The position numbers and the translations under genes were made by a program. A stretch of 64,000 nt of DNA from Gammaproteobacteria bacterium (GTDB taxonomy: Bacteria > Pseudomonadota > Gammaproteobacteria > Ga0077536): assembly GCA_024234975.1 (NCBI GenBank), contig JACKNH010000005.1:62001-126000 (forward strand). The letters run 5' to 3'. The notes below the pieces were generated by a model, which searched no databases, had not been told where the DNA came from, and saw only the letters and a list, made by a program, of their open reading frames with translations. Every line of letters starts with the position of its first letter. The first letter of the stretch is position 1. Of the stretch, positions 1 to 7,502 are shown piece by piece.

Positions 1-1
1 C

Positions 2-1099
2 ATCGGCAATATCGTCGGTGTCGCCACGGCCATCACACTGGGCGGCCCCGGCGCCGTGTTCTGGATGTGGGTGACCGGGTTGGTCGGCATGGTCACCAAG
101 TACGCCGAAGCGCTGTTGGCGGTGAAGTACCGTGAGCAGGGTGAGCATGGCATGCGCGGCGGCCCCATGTATTACCTGAGCCGCGGTGCAGGTCTGCCGT
201 GGCTGGGTGTGTTGTTTGCGATTTTCACGGTCTGCGCCAGCTTTGGCATCGGCAACATGACCCAGACGAATTCCGCCGCGGCGATCGCGCAATCCGTATT
301 CAATGTACCGCGCTGGGTGAGTGGGCTGGTGTTGATGGTGTTGACCGCCATGGTGGTGCTGGGCGGCATCCGCTCCATCGCACGGTTCACCTCCACGCTG
401 GTGCCGTTCATGATCGTCGGTTACACAGTGACCGCATTGGCCGCGTTGATGTTGAACCTGCCGGAGATACCGGCGGCCTTCGGCCAGATCTTCGGCCATG
501 CGTTCAGTCCGGCCGCCGCGGGCGGCGGCTTTGTCGGCGCCACCGTGGCCGCTGCGATGCGCTACGGCGTCGCCCGCGGCGTGTTCTCCAATGAGTCCGG
601 ACTCGGCTCGGCGCCGATCGCCGCCGCGGCAGCGAAGACTTCCGATCCGGTCACCCAGGCGCTGGTCAGCATGACCCAGACCTTCATCGATACGCTGGTG
701 GTCTGCACGATGACCGCGCTGGTGATTCTGACCAGCGACGGCTGGCTGCAGGGCATCGCCGCCAGCGAGCTGACCAGTGTCAGCATGGCGGCGTCGCTGG
801 GACAGGTCGGGACGCTGCTGGTGGCGGTGGCGACGATATTGTTCGCCTATTCGACCGTGCTGGGCTGGAATTACTACGGCGAAAAAGCCGTCGAGTACCT
901 GCTGGGGCCGCGCAGCGTGCTGGTCTACCGGATCCTGTTCATCGGTGCGGTAATGCTGGGCGCGACGACCAGCCTCGAGTTCGTCTGGAATTTCTCTGAT
1001 CTGATGAACGGCATGATGGCCGTGCCCAACCTCATCGGCCTGTTGTTACTGTCGCGCGTCGTGCATGCCGAGACCGCGCGTTATTTCAAATGGCAGTGA
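2..1099 (+). CDS. Sodium:alanine/glycine symporter, AGCS family (5' end outside window)
   Basis: This is the C-terminal part of an inner-membrane Na+-coupled amino-acid carrier. The frame is open from the first complete codon (IGNIVGVATAI, then LGGPGAVFWMW), which is the conserved early AGCS region, so the true start lies upstream of the window. Multiple hydrophobic helices follow, together with the family-typical NESGLGSAPIAAAAA stretch and a Tyr-rich WNYYGEKAVEYL segment near the C-terminus. About 365 residues are visible of a usual 430-480. It ends at TGA 1097-1099 with a short gap to the next gene. The exact substrate (Ala, Gly or other) cannot be read from the sequence. Confidence 0.93.
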   Translation: MGNIVGVATAITLGGPGAVFWMWVTGLVGMVTKYAEALLAVKYREQGEHGMRGGPMYYLSRGAGLPWLGVLFAIFTVCASFGIGNMTQTNSAAAIAQSVFNVPRWVSGLVLMVLTAMVVLGGIRSIARFTSTLVPFMIVGYTVTALAALMLNLPEIPAAFGQIFGHAFSPAAAGGGFVGATVAAAMRYGVARGVFSNESGLGSAPIAAAAAKTSDPVTQALVSMTQTFIDTLVVCTMTALVILTSDGWLQGIAASELTSVSMAASLGQVGTLLVAVATILFAYSTVLGWNYYGEKAVEYLLGPRSVLVYRILFIGAVMLGATTSLEFVWNFSDLMNGMMAVPNLIGLLLLSRVVHAETARYFKWQ

Positions 1100-1158
1100 A
1101 CGCGACCAGTGGAATCTTCGAGGATTCCCGGATTCTTGACCTCGCTCATGCAGCGGGG

Positions 1159-1186
1159 CTGACAGCCGCGCAATCGCGCCTATAAT
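1159..1186 (+). promoter_or_regulatory. Sigma70-like promoter placing the start site on the ATG of the DUF2946 gene
   Basis: CTGACA at 1159-1164, a 16-bp spacer and a perfect TATAAT at 1181-1186. The ATG at 1193 begins only 6 nt after the -10 box, so the predicted transcript would start at or next to the start codon and have no leader. No Shine-Dalgarno sequence could precede the ATG in such a transcript. Confidence 0.55.
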
Positions 1187-1192
1187 CCAGCC

Positions 1193-1522
1193 ATGGATAT
1201 GCGAAACCCGAACGACTCGTTGTCACCCTGGTTCAAGGCATTGCTGGCGGCTTTGGCCGCGGCAATCGTCGTTGGTCCCGCCTTGGCAAGGATCGTCGAA
1301 ACCGCCGCTTCTCTGGGGCAACGATTCGTCGAAATCTGTACCGCCAGCGGTCTGCGAACCGTGGCGGTGACGCCCGATATGGCAGGCAGTCTGCTCGCCG
1401 AACATTGTCCTTACTGCTTTTTTGACGCGCTGGGTGCGGTAACGGTACCCGTCGTTTTCATCGGCCTGCTGACCGCACTGGTCCGGCATTCGGTGGGCCT
1501 GCAGCACCCTGCATTGCGCTGA
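1193..1522 (+). CDS. DUF2946 family protein (copy 1)
   Basis: A 109-residue protein with an N-terminal hydrophobic segment (about residues 14-32), a central ICTASGLRTV stretch, the family hallmark HCPYC, and a second hydrophobic segment near the C-terminus. DUF2946 proteins are small membrane or exported proteins often found beside copper-uptake genes; the CPxC pair may bind metal, but this is unproven. Here the gene stands alone and does not sit in a metal operon, unlike the second copy at 17.9-18.2 kb. ATG 1193 is chosen over ATG 1199 because it fits the promoter geometry. An intrinsic terminator follows, so it looks monocistronic. Confidence 0.8.
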   Translation: MDMRNPNDSLSPWFKALLAALAAAIVVGPALARIVETAASLGQRFVEICTASGLRTVAVTPDMAGSLLAEHCPYCFFDALGAVTVPVVFIGLLTALVRHSVGLQHPALR

Positions 1523-1555
1523 GTCGCGCCGCCGATACAATTCCAATCTGGCCTG

Positions 1556-1591
1556 CCCCGGTGTGCGGCTCGTGCTGCTGCCGGGGTTTTT
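1556..1591 (+). terminator. Putative intrinsic terminator after DUF2946 copy 1
   Basis: CCCCGG at 1556-1561 pairs with CCGGGG at 1581-1586 and is followed directly by five T (1587-1591). The 19-nt loop is long, so the prediction is moderate. Confidence 0.45.
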
Positions 1592-1684
1592 GATATTTCT
1601 AGACGATTGATCGCGCCTGAATCCGATGCGCCGGCCTCGCGCCATGGCGGGCCGCGATCAACCCGGTAGCGGGGAGGAATGGGC

Positions 1685-2200
1685 ATGCAAAGCGTGACAA
1701 AACTGGTTGGCATTTTTGGCCTGATGCTCGGCGGCTGGCTGGCCGTCCCGCTGGCTGCGGCCGATGACACCGCGACACGGCTCGATGCGCTGGAAGCCCG
1801 CGAGGCGATCCGCACGCTGATGCACGAATACGGTCGCACGCTGGATCGGCGCGATTTCGCCGCATTCGGCGCCTTGTTCGCGACCAGTGGGACGTACACC
1901 AGCGGTGGCCGTACCGAAACCGGCCCGGCCGCCATAGGCGCCATGCTCCAGGCCCAGTTCGCTGCCAACCCGGCCGGCATCAAGGATCCCAACTTCCACG
2001 TTTTCTTCAATGAAATCATAGAAGTGCATGGTGAGACCGCATCGGCGTGGAGCCAGTCCGCATACGTCGTACCTGCTGATGACGCAACGCCCCGGATGCT
2101 TTTCTATGCCACCTATGACGACGAGTACGTCAAGGAAAACGGGCAATGGAAGTTCCGTCAACGCATCGTCAAGGGCGATATGCCCCGGCGTGCGCGTTAG
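1685..2200 (+). CDS. Secreted SnoaL-like (NTF2-fold) protein
   Basis: A 171-residue protein with a signal peptide (LVGIFGLMLGGWLAVPLAAA) and then a SnoaL_4-type NTF2-like domain. The motif order is ALEAREAIRTLMHEYGRTLDRRD, a TYTSGGRTE strand, HVFFNEIIEVHG and a C-terminal NGQWKFRQRIV strand. The family includes hydratases, isomerases and many proteins of unknown role, so the activity cannot be assigned. ATG 1685 is preferred over ATG 1679 because GGAGG at 1673-1677 lies 7 nt upstream of it. No catalytic pathway partner is adjacent. Confidence 0.75.
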   Translation: MQSVTKLVGIFGLMLGGWLAVPLAAADDTATRLDALEAREAIRTLMHEYGRTLDRRDFAAFGALFATSGTYTSGGRTETGPAAIGAMLQAQFAANPAGIKDPNFHVFFNEIIEVHGETASAWSQSAYVVPADDATPRMLFYATYDDEYVKENGQWKFRQRIVKGDMPRRAR

Positions 2201-2210
2201 CGCGCCATGT

Positions 2211-2238
2211 TTGGCGGGACCTGACCGCAGGTTACAAT
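2211..2238 (+). promoter_or_regulatory. Possible sigma70-like promoter for the Cys-rich small protein
   Basis: TTGGCG at 2211-2216, a 16-bp spacer and TACAAT at 2233-2238, about 120 nt before the ATG at 2361. The match is fair, not strong. Confidence 0.3.
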
Positions 2239-2360
2239 CGCTCGACCATCCGCCTTGTCTGCACCGGCCGCCGCGACGGCCGGATTCAGTGAAACGCTGT
2301 CAGGGCCGCCGGTAGCTGCCGGTCCATGCGCAAGCGCGCCGCAACCTGGGAACACCAAGC

Positions 2361-2693
2361 ATGAGTTACGACATCCTGATCGCCGGCGAGGAGACCGTCG
2401 ATGGCTGGAGCATATGCACCCGTTGTCTCAACGTGCTGCGTACCCCGCAGAAAGTCAAAAGTCGCTGGGGCTGCGATCAGTACGCCTGTGACAAGCACGG
2501 CAATCCGCACACCGCGTTGAAGGGTTACCTTGCCGATCACTCGGCGCTGGAACTCGAATCCCGCTTGAAGGAAATCATGCAGGTCAAAGGCATGAAGCCT
2601 GCGATGCGCAGCATACGCGTTGCGCGGCTGAAGTGTTTGATCGTGCTGAGTCAGAAGGTCCGCGGCGGCGCCGCAACCGCCGGCCCGGGCTGA
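2361..2693 (+). CDS. Unknown small Cys-rich protein (possible zinc-ribbon-like)
   Basis: A 110-residue soluble protein that I do not recognise. Its N-terminal half carries CTRC (Cys19, Cys22) and then CDQYAC (Cys38, Cys43) followed by DKH (His46), a spacing compatible with a small metal-binding ribbon. The C-terminal half is basic (ARLKCLIVLSQKVRGG) and begins with a predicted amphipathic helix (LELESRLKEIMQVKG). There is no signal peptide or membrane segment. It is flanked by intergenic DNA on both sides and is probably monocistronic. A nucleic-acid or redox role is only a guess. Confidence 0.55.
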   Translation: MSYDILIAGEETVDGWSICTRCLNVLRTPQKVKSRWGCDQYACDKHGNPHTALKGYLADHSALELESRLKEIMQVKGMKPAMRSIRVARLKCLIVLSQKVRGGAATAGPG

Positions 2694-2753
2694 GCCTGTC
2701 GCACGGCGCGCAGGCGCTGCCCGAAAGCAGCGCCCGCGGTGCTGGTTTGAATT

Positions 2754-3545
2754 CTATTTCGCGGCCTCGGCCTGCTTTTTCGCCAAATGGTCGGCCAGGT
2801 ACTCTTCCCACAACGCCCCCGTGCAATCGTATTCCAGCGTGACGTAGTCAGGCAGGCGCTGGTAATAGAACGTGTAATTGATCGGCTTGTTGTAGAACTT
2901 CGGGTCGGTCATCGTCAATTCGATCACCATGACCGTGTCATCGCCCAGCGTCTCAACGCCCGCGGTGAAGTCGCTGCCCTGCAACTTCACGGTACTGGCA
3001 TCGACCAGGTAGAAACGTTCGGTGATTTCGGCCTGGTCGCTGCGCGGGGTCCAGTCGAGATCCTCGCGTAACAACGTGGTATGAACGATCAGCGTATCGC
3101 CCTCCCAATGCCCCACGGAATGGCCCAGGCGCGTCAGCGGAAAGTCGTCGGGGCCGGGATGCTCGCGGCCGTCGAGATAAATCCGTCGGACCTGGTTCTC
3201 GTTTTCCGCCAGCAGTGTCAGACGGCCGGGCGTACGCAGAAACTCAATGGGATAACCGGCGCCGGGAAACATCACGCTGGGCATGCCATTCATGACGCAG
3301 AATTTGCCGATTTCCGAGTCGGCATCCCCGTAGAGCTCCTCATAGGCTGCGACCGCTTCCTTGCCCGCGGCCGACATGGACGAAGTATCGCCACGCATCA
3401 GGCCACCGTTGGGAACACCCATCCAGACCCCGGAAAAATCCGCTTCGGCCAGCGCCGCGGTCGTGTGCAGCAGGGCCGCGAGGCCCACCAGCAGAAATGC
3501 ACGGGGCGTGTAACAGGTGAACGCTGTGGCGGGTGCAATGGACAT
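2754..3545 (-). CDS. Secreted protein of unknown function
   Basis: A 263-residue exported protein. The ATG at 3545-3543 is chosen because AAGGAG lies 9 nt upstream; an in-frame ATG at 3608 has no ribosome site. A signal peptide (ARAFLLVGLAALLHTTAALA-like) is followed by ADFSGVWMG, an opening seen in many uncharacterised proteobacterial periplasmic proteins. The body is rich in beta-strand, with repeated WEGDTLIVHTT and ITERFYLVDASTVKL-like segments resembling the beta-barrel of lipid-binding or DUF-type proteins. No catalytic motif is visible. It is divergent from the alkylation-repair pair across a 341-bp gap. Confidence 0.6.
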   Translation of the reverse strand: MSIAPATAFTCYTPRAFLLVGLAALLHTTAALAEADFSGVWMGVPNGGLMRGDTSSMSAAGKEAVAAYEELYGDADSEIGKFCVMNGMPSVMFPGAGYPIEFLRTPGRLTLLAENENQVRRIYLDGREHPGPDDFPLTRLGHSVGHWEGDTLIVHTTLLREDLDWTPRSDQAEITERFYLVDASTVKLQGSDFTAGVETLGDDTVMVIELTMTDPKFYNKPINYTFYYQRLPDYVTLEYDCTGALWEEYLADHLAKKQAEAAK

Positions 3546-3886
3546 TTCAGTCTGCTCCTTGATGTGTTCGGTGATGACATTTTCGCCGGTCGGCGGGATG
3601 GATGGCATTGTAAACGGATATGGTCATCGACCAGGACCCGTGACTGTCGTTCCCTGGCAGGATGCTCTGATCGGGCCTTTTCGTGTAGCGGCACGGATGC
3701 TGCGGCGCGCCGTATGAATGTTGCCGCTACCCGGCTCGCAGCCACAGCTGCAATCGCCGTGGTAGGCTGGCGGCGCACGGCGGTCATCCAGCGGATTTCC
3801 GTGATCGACAAGCGCAAGAAGCGGAGTGCGGCTGCGCGGCCCGGTCGTTAAGGTGTACGCATGAAACCACCCATCTGGAGCCACGC
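3546..3886. other. Divergent intergenic region (about 340 bp)
   Basis: It separates the minus-strand secreted protein from the plus-strand Ada-like gene and should hold both promoters. The only structure I see is a 9-bp inverted repeat, GTAGCGGCA at 3685-3693 and TGCCGCTAC at 3722-3730, separated by 28 bp. This could be an operator but is unproven. No convincing gene is present. Confidence 0.4.
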
Positions 3887-4756
3887 TTGAATACCGCCAC
3901 TCATCAGCGGCAGCTCGCCAAGGTTGCGGCGGCGTGTCGACAAATCGAACAAGCACCGGCGCCGCCCACCCTCACCGAACTTGCGGCGAACGCCGGCTAC
4001 GCGCCCCACCACTTTCAACGTCTGTTCAAACGCATCACCGGACTGTCGCCCAAACAGTATGCGCAGGCGCATCGCGGGCGGCGACTGCGCCGTACCTTGC
4101 CCGGTGCGGTGACGGTGACCCAAGCGATGCACGACAGCGGTTTTGATTCGAGCGCGCGCTTTTATACCAAGGCCGCTGACCTGCTGGGGATGCCGCCGCA
4201 GGCCTATCGTCAGGGGGGGCGTAATGAACTGATCCGGTTTGCCGTCGGCCAGACCTCGCTGGGCGCATTGCTGGTCGCCGGCACCACGCGCGGCATCTGC
4301 GCCATTGCCCTGGGCGATGATCCGCAAGGCCTGCTCGAGCAACTGCAGCGCGATTTCCCGCACGCGGATCTGGTCGGCGGTGACAACGTTTTTGAAGACC
4401 ACGTCGCCGTGGTGGCCGCCGCCGTCGAAAACGGTGCCGACTGCGCAGACCTGCCGTTGGATATCCGTGGCAGCATATTTCAGCAACAGGTGTGGAATCT
4501 GCTGCGCGGGATCCCGGCCGGGACCACTGTCAGCTATAGCGAAATCGCTCAGCGTCTCGGCCGGCCGTCCGCGGTGCGTGCGGTGGCGACGGCCTGTGCC
4601 AGCAACCGTATCGCGTTGGCGATACCGTGTCACCGCGTCGTGCGCATCGATGGCAACCTTGCCGGCTATCGTTGGGGCATTGCGCGCAAGCAGATGCTGC
4701 TGCAGCGCGAGTCCGATTGCGCCAGCAACGAAAGCACCGATGCAGACCGAGATTGA
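3887..4756 (+). CDS. Ada-like AraC regulator / O6-alkylguanine-DNA methyltransferase
   Basis: A 289-residue two-domain protein. Residues 10-105 form an AraC-type helix-turn-helix domain (LTELAANAGYAPHHFQRLFK, then SGFDSSARFY). Residues 115-275 form the methyltransferase, with active-site PCHRVVR (acceptor Cys248) and the preceding GTTVSYSEIA DNA-binding helix. It lacks the N-terminal zinc domain with the phosphotriester-acceptor Cys of E. coli Ada, so methyl-phosphotriester-triggered activation should not work in the classic way. The start is TTG 3887 with GGAG 6 nt upstream; no in-frame ATG is available nearby. It overlaps alkB by 17 bp. Confidence 0.88.
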   Translation: MNTATHQRQLAKVAAACRQIEQAPAPPTLTELAANAGYAPHHFQRLFKRITGLSPKQYAQAHRGRRLRRTLPGAVTVTQAMHDSGFDSSARFYTKAADLLGMPPQAYRQGGRNELIRFAVGQTSLGALLVAGTTRGICAIALGDDPQGLLEQLQRDFPHADLVGGDNVFEDHVAVVAAAVENGADCADLPLDIRGSIFQQQVWNLLRGIPAGTTVSYSEIAQRLGRPSAVRAVATACASNRIALAIPCHRVVRIDGNLAGYRWGIARKQMLLQRESDCASNESTDADRD

Positions 4757-5387
4757 TTTTTCCACCGATGGCGAAAGCGCCCGTGTGCTGGACGACGGCG
4801 CAATGTTGTTGCGTGGCTACGCGGTGGATGATGCCGACCTGTTACTGGCGGCGATAGCGCGCATCAGTGCCGCGGCGCCCTTCCGACATATGCAAACGCC
4901 GGGTGGCCAGACGATGTCGGTCGCGATGACCAACTGTGGTCCGTATGGTTGGGTGACCGACAGACGCGGCTACCGTTATCAGTCGGAAGATCCGCTGAGC
5001 GGCCAACCGTGGCCCTCCATGCCGGATGAGATGCTGAACCTGGCAGTCGACGCGGCAGCGGCGGCCGGCTACCCATCCTTCAAACCCGATGCGTGCCTCA
5101 TCAACCGTTACGAACCCGGTGCAAAAATGGGTTTGCACCAGGACCGCGATGAAGCCAACCTCGGCCAACCCGTGGTGTCGGTATCGTTGGGCCTGCCGGC
5201 TGTCTTTCTGTGGGGAGGGCCGACCCGCACCAGCCCGCGCCGGCGCATCGCATTGCATCACGGTGACGTGGTGGTCTGGGGTGGACCGTCCCGCCTGTAT
5301 TTCCACGGTGTCGACATACTCGCCGCCGGCCAGGCTGGCGGAATGAGCAACCAGCGCTTCAACCTCACCTTCCGCGTCAGTCATTAG
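4740..5387 (+). CDS. alkB: Alpha-ketoglutarate-dependent DNA dealkylase AlkB
   Basis: A 215-residue Fe(II)/2-oxoglutarate dioxygenase that directly reverses 1-methyladenine and 3-methylcytosine lesions. The iron ligands are visible as His133 and Asp135 in LHQDRDE and His189 in LYFHGVD. The 2-oxoglutarate-binding arginines are Arg206 and Arg212 (NQRFNLTFR). The length matches E. coli AlkB (216). The ATG at 4740 lies inside the end of the Ada-like gene, giving an ada-alkB operon as in enterobacteria. The longer open frame upstream is only the shifted frame of the Ada-like gene. Confidence 0.95.
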   Translation: MQTEIDFSTDGESARVLDDGAMLLRGYAVDDADLLLAAIARISAAAPFRHMQTPGGQTMSVAMTNCGPYGWVTDRRGYRYQSEDPLSGQPWPSMPDEMLNLAVDAAAAAGYPSFKPDACLINRYEPGAKMGLHQDRDEANLGQPVVSVSLGLPAVFLWGGPTRTSPRRRIALHHGDVVVWGGPSRLYFHGVDILAAGQAGGMSNQRFNLTFRVSH

Positions 5388-5470
5388 AACCAGTTACTTC
5401 GCGTCATCTGGGTGCGGCTGTATGGTAGCCCTGCGGTGGCACTGTGCCGTCCGCAGATAAAGGAGAGTTC

Positions 5471-7336
5471 ATGGCCACAAAGGATAAAAAGCCGTCGGAC
5501 AGGTTCGATCTTGCGGTTCGCGCAGACGCGCCGGATTTTCGCGATTTCATTTATTCACCACCGCTGATTACGCTGAAACCGCGGCTGGCCGTGCCACGAA
5601 ACCTGAATATCCGTGATCAAGGGCAGGAGGGCGCCTGCACCGGGTTCGGGCTGGCCGCCGTGATTGATCGCCAGGTCAATGAAACCAGGGTTGCGGGCAA
5701 GGGCAAGCCCGTCAGTGTCAGCGTGCGCATGTTGTACGAAATGGCGCGCCGCTACGATGAATGGGAAGGGGAGGATTACGAAGGCTCGAGTTGTCGCGGC
5801 GCGATCAAGGGCTGGTACAACATGGGGGTGTGCCGCGAAGAGCTGTATCCCTACCAGGGCCGCAAACAGCGCACGTATTCCGTGGCCGCTGCCAAGGACG
5901 CCAGGAATTGCACCGTCGGCGCCTACTTCCGGTTGGGTAAACGGATATCCGATTACCACGCCGCGTTGAATGAAACCGGCGCAATCTTCTGCTCGGCCGA
6001 TGTGCACGTCGGCTGGGATGCGCCGGACAAGACCAGCGGTCTGATCGAATTCGACGCGAAGGCCGAGACCGAATATGTCGGTGGTCATGCCTTCGCGATT
6101 GTCGGTTATGACTCGCGTGGTTTCTGGATCCAGAATTCCTGGGGCAGACGCTGGGGCAAAAGCGGTACCGCGTTATGGACGTATGAGGATTGGCAGCTCA
6201 GCGTGATGGACGCCTGGGTGTTCCGCCTCGCCTTGCCTACGCCGCAAATCTGGCATCTGCCGGCGCGCAATCGCGGCAACCCGCAGGAAGCCGATGCCAG
6301 CATCACGCCGACGCGCGCTGAAATCGCCGGTCACTTCGTCCATATCGATGATGGCTGCTTTCAGGACAAGGGGCGCTACTGGAGCAACCTCAATGATGTG
6401 CAGCAGACCGCGGAGCTGGTGGCGACCTCGGGCAAGTATCAACACCTGCTGTTCTACGCCCATGGCGGTTTGAACTCACCGGAGGCCTCGGCGCGGCGCA
6501 TCTCCGCGATGAAGCAGACGTTCAAGGCCAACGGCATCTATCCGTTTCATCTGATGTACGACACCGGCATCCTCGAGGAATTGAAGGATGTGATTTTCGG
6601 TCGCAAACAGCAGGCCGAGGCCCGCGCCGGTGGCCTGCCGGACTGGATCGATACGCTGGTGGAACGCGCGACGCGGGTGCCCGGACGTGCGCTCTGGCGC
6701 GAGATGAAGGCAGGCGCACGGTTGCCGTTTGCAGAGACCGGCGCCGGTACCGCAAGCATCAAGGCGTTCATGGATGCGTTTGCCAGACACGGCGCGACAC
6801 TGAAGGTTCACCTGGTCGGTCACAGTACCGGGATGATTCTGCTATCGCACCTGCTGGCCCGTCTGGGTGTCGTGGCACCGACGCTGGAGGTCGATACTGT
6901 CAGCCTGATGGCGCCGGCCGGCACGGTGGATTTGTTTACCAGTCACCTGCAGCCGTTGATCAAGGCGACAAAGCCGGCGTTCCGCGTGAAAGATATGGCC
7001 ATCTACAATCTCTCGGAAGCGTTGGAGCTGGATGACACGGTCAGCGCCGCGTATCACAAGTCGTTGTTGTACCTCGTGTCGCGTTCGTTCGAGGAAAGCA
7101 TTCCCGAGCAGATCATCGGTATGAAGAAGTTCAGCCAGACGGTGGAGCGGCGGCAAGGTCTTGGTCGCCTGAAGATTTACTATTCCGAAGGTCCGGGCGC
7201 GCCCGGCAAACGCGTGACTGAAAGCGAAACCCATGGCGGTTTCGACAATGACCCCGCGACGATGAACCACATTCTCGAACGGATACTACCCGCCGATTCC
7301 GTCAAACCGTTCACCGCTGCCACGTTGAAGTACTGA
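5471..7336 (+). CDS. Papain-like (C1) peptidase fused to an alpha/beta-hydrolase domain
   Basis: A 621-residue protein with two enzyme domains. Residues 15-250 are a C1 cysteine-peptidase domain with the oxyanion Gln50 and nucleophile Cys56 (DQGQEGACTGF), His206 (GGHAFAIVGYD) and Asn222 (WIQNSWGRRWG). Residues 300-600 look like an alpha/beta hydrolase: a HGGLNSPE-type oxyanion region and a VGHSTGM nucleophile elbow with Ser452. There is no signal peptide and almost no prodomain, so it is probably cytosolic and made active. ATG 5471 has AGGAG just upstream. The pairing is unusual. Peptidase, esterase or bacteriocin-like effector roles are all possible. Confidence 0.8.
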   Translation: MATKDKKPSDRFDLAVRADAPDFRDFIYSPPLITLKPRLAVPRNLNIRDQGQEGACTGFGLAAVIDRQVNETRVAGKGKPVSVSVRMLYEMARRYDEWEGEDYEGSSCRGAIKGWYNMGVCREELYPYQGRKQRTYSVAAAKDARNCTVGAYFRLGKRISDYHAALNETGAIFCSADVHVGWDAPDKTSGLIEFDAKAETEYVGGHAFAIVGYDSRGFWIQNSWGRRWGKSGTALWTYEDWQLSVMDAWVFRLALPTPQIWHLPARNRGNPQEADASITPTRAEIAGHFVHIDDGCFQDKGRYWSNLNDVQQTAELVATSGKYQHLLFYAHGGLNSPEASARRISAMKQTFKANGIYPFHLMYDTGILEELKDVIFGRKQQAEARAGGLPDWIDTLVERATRVPGRALWREMKAGARLPFAETGAGTASIKAFMDAFARHGATLKVHLVGHSTGMILLSHLLARLGVVAPTLEVDTVSLMAPAGTVDLFTSHLQPLIKATKPAFRVKDMAIYNLSEALELDDTVSAAYHKSLLYLVSRSFEESIPEQIIGMKKFSQTVERRQGLGRLKIYYSEGPGAPGKRVTESETHGGFDNDPATMNHILERILPADSVKPFTAATLKY

Positions 7337-7370
7337 CGGTCGTCGCGCTCGTCGCGCTCGTCATCACAAC

Positions 7371-7396
7371 CTGGAGGTTGCTGTGGCAACCTCCAG
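7371..7396. terminator. Perfect 11-bp hairpin between the protease-hydrolase and MFS genes
   Basis: CTGGAGGTTGC (7371-7381) and GCAACCTCCAG (7386-7396) enclose a TGTG loop. No T-tract follows on either strand, so this may be a factor-assisted terminator, an RNA-stabilising end or a protein-binding palindrome. Confidence 0.4.
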
Positions 7397-7502
7397 TGAC
7401 TGCCTCCGTCCGCGCGGCCCGGTTGCGCTGTACCGGTGATTCGCAGTGAAATAGCGCGCTGCGGCCGCGATCACTCAAGGTCGCCACGGACAGGGGGATG
7501 AT

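Noticed and set aside
3081..3851. A 256-codon plus-strand open frame
   Set aside because: Mostly antisense to the secreted protein with its good ribosome site; no domain features.
4239..4739. Possible N-terminal extension of AlkB by 167 residues
   Set aside because: This part is the Ada-like gene read in another frame. The 215-residue AlkB starting at 4740 has the normal family length.
7341..7362. Short direct repeat of CGCTCGTCG units
   Set aside because: Only about two and a half copies; no sign of a larger array or function.
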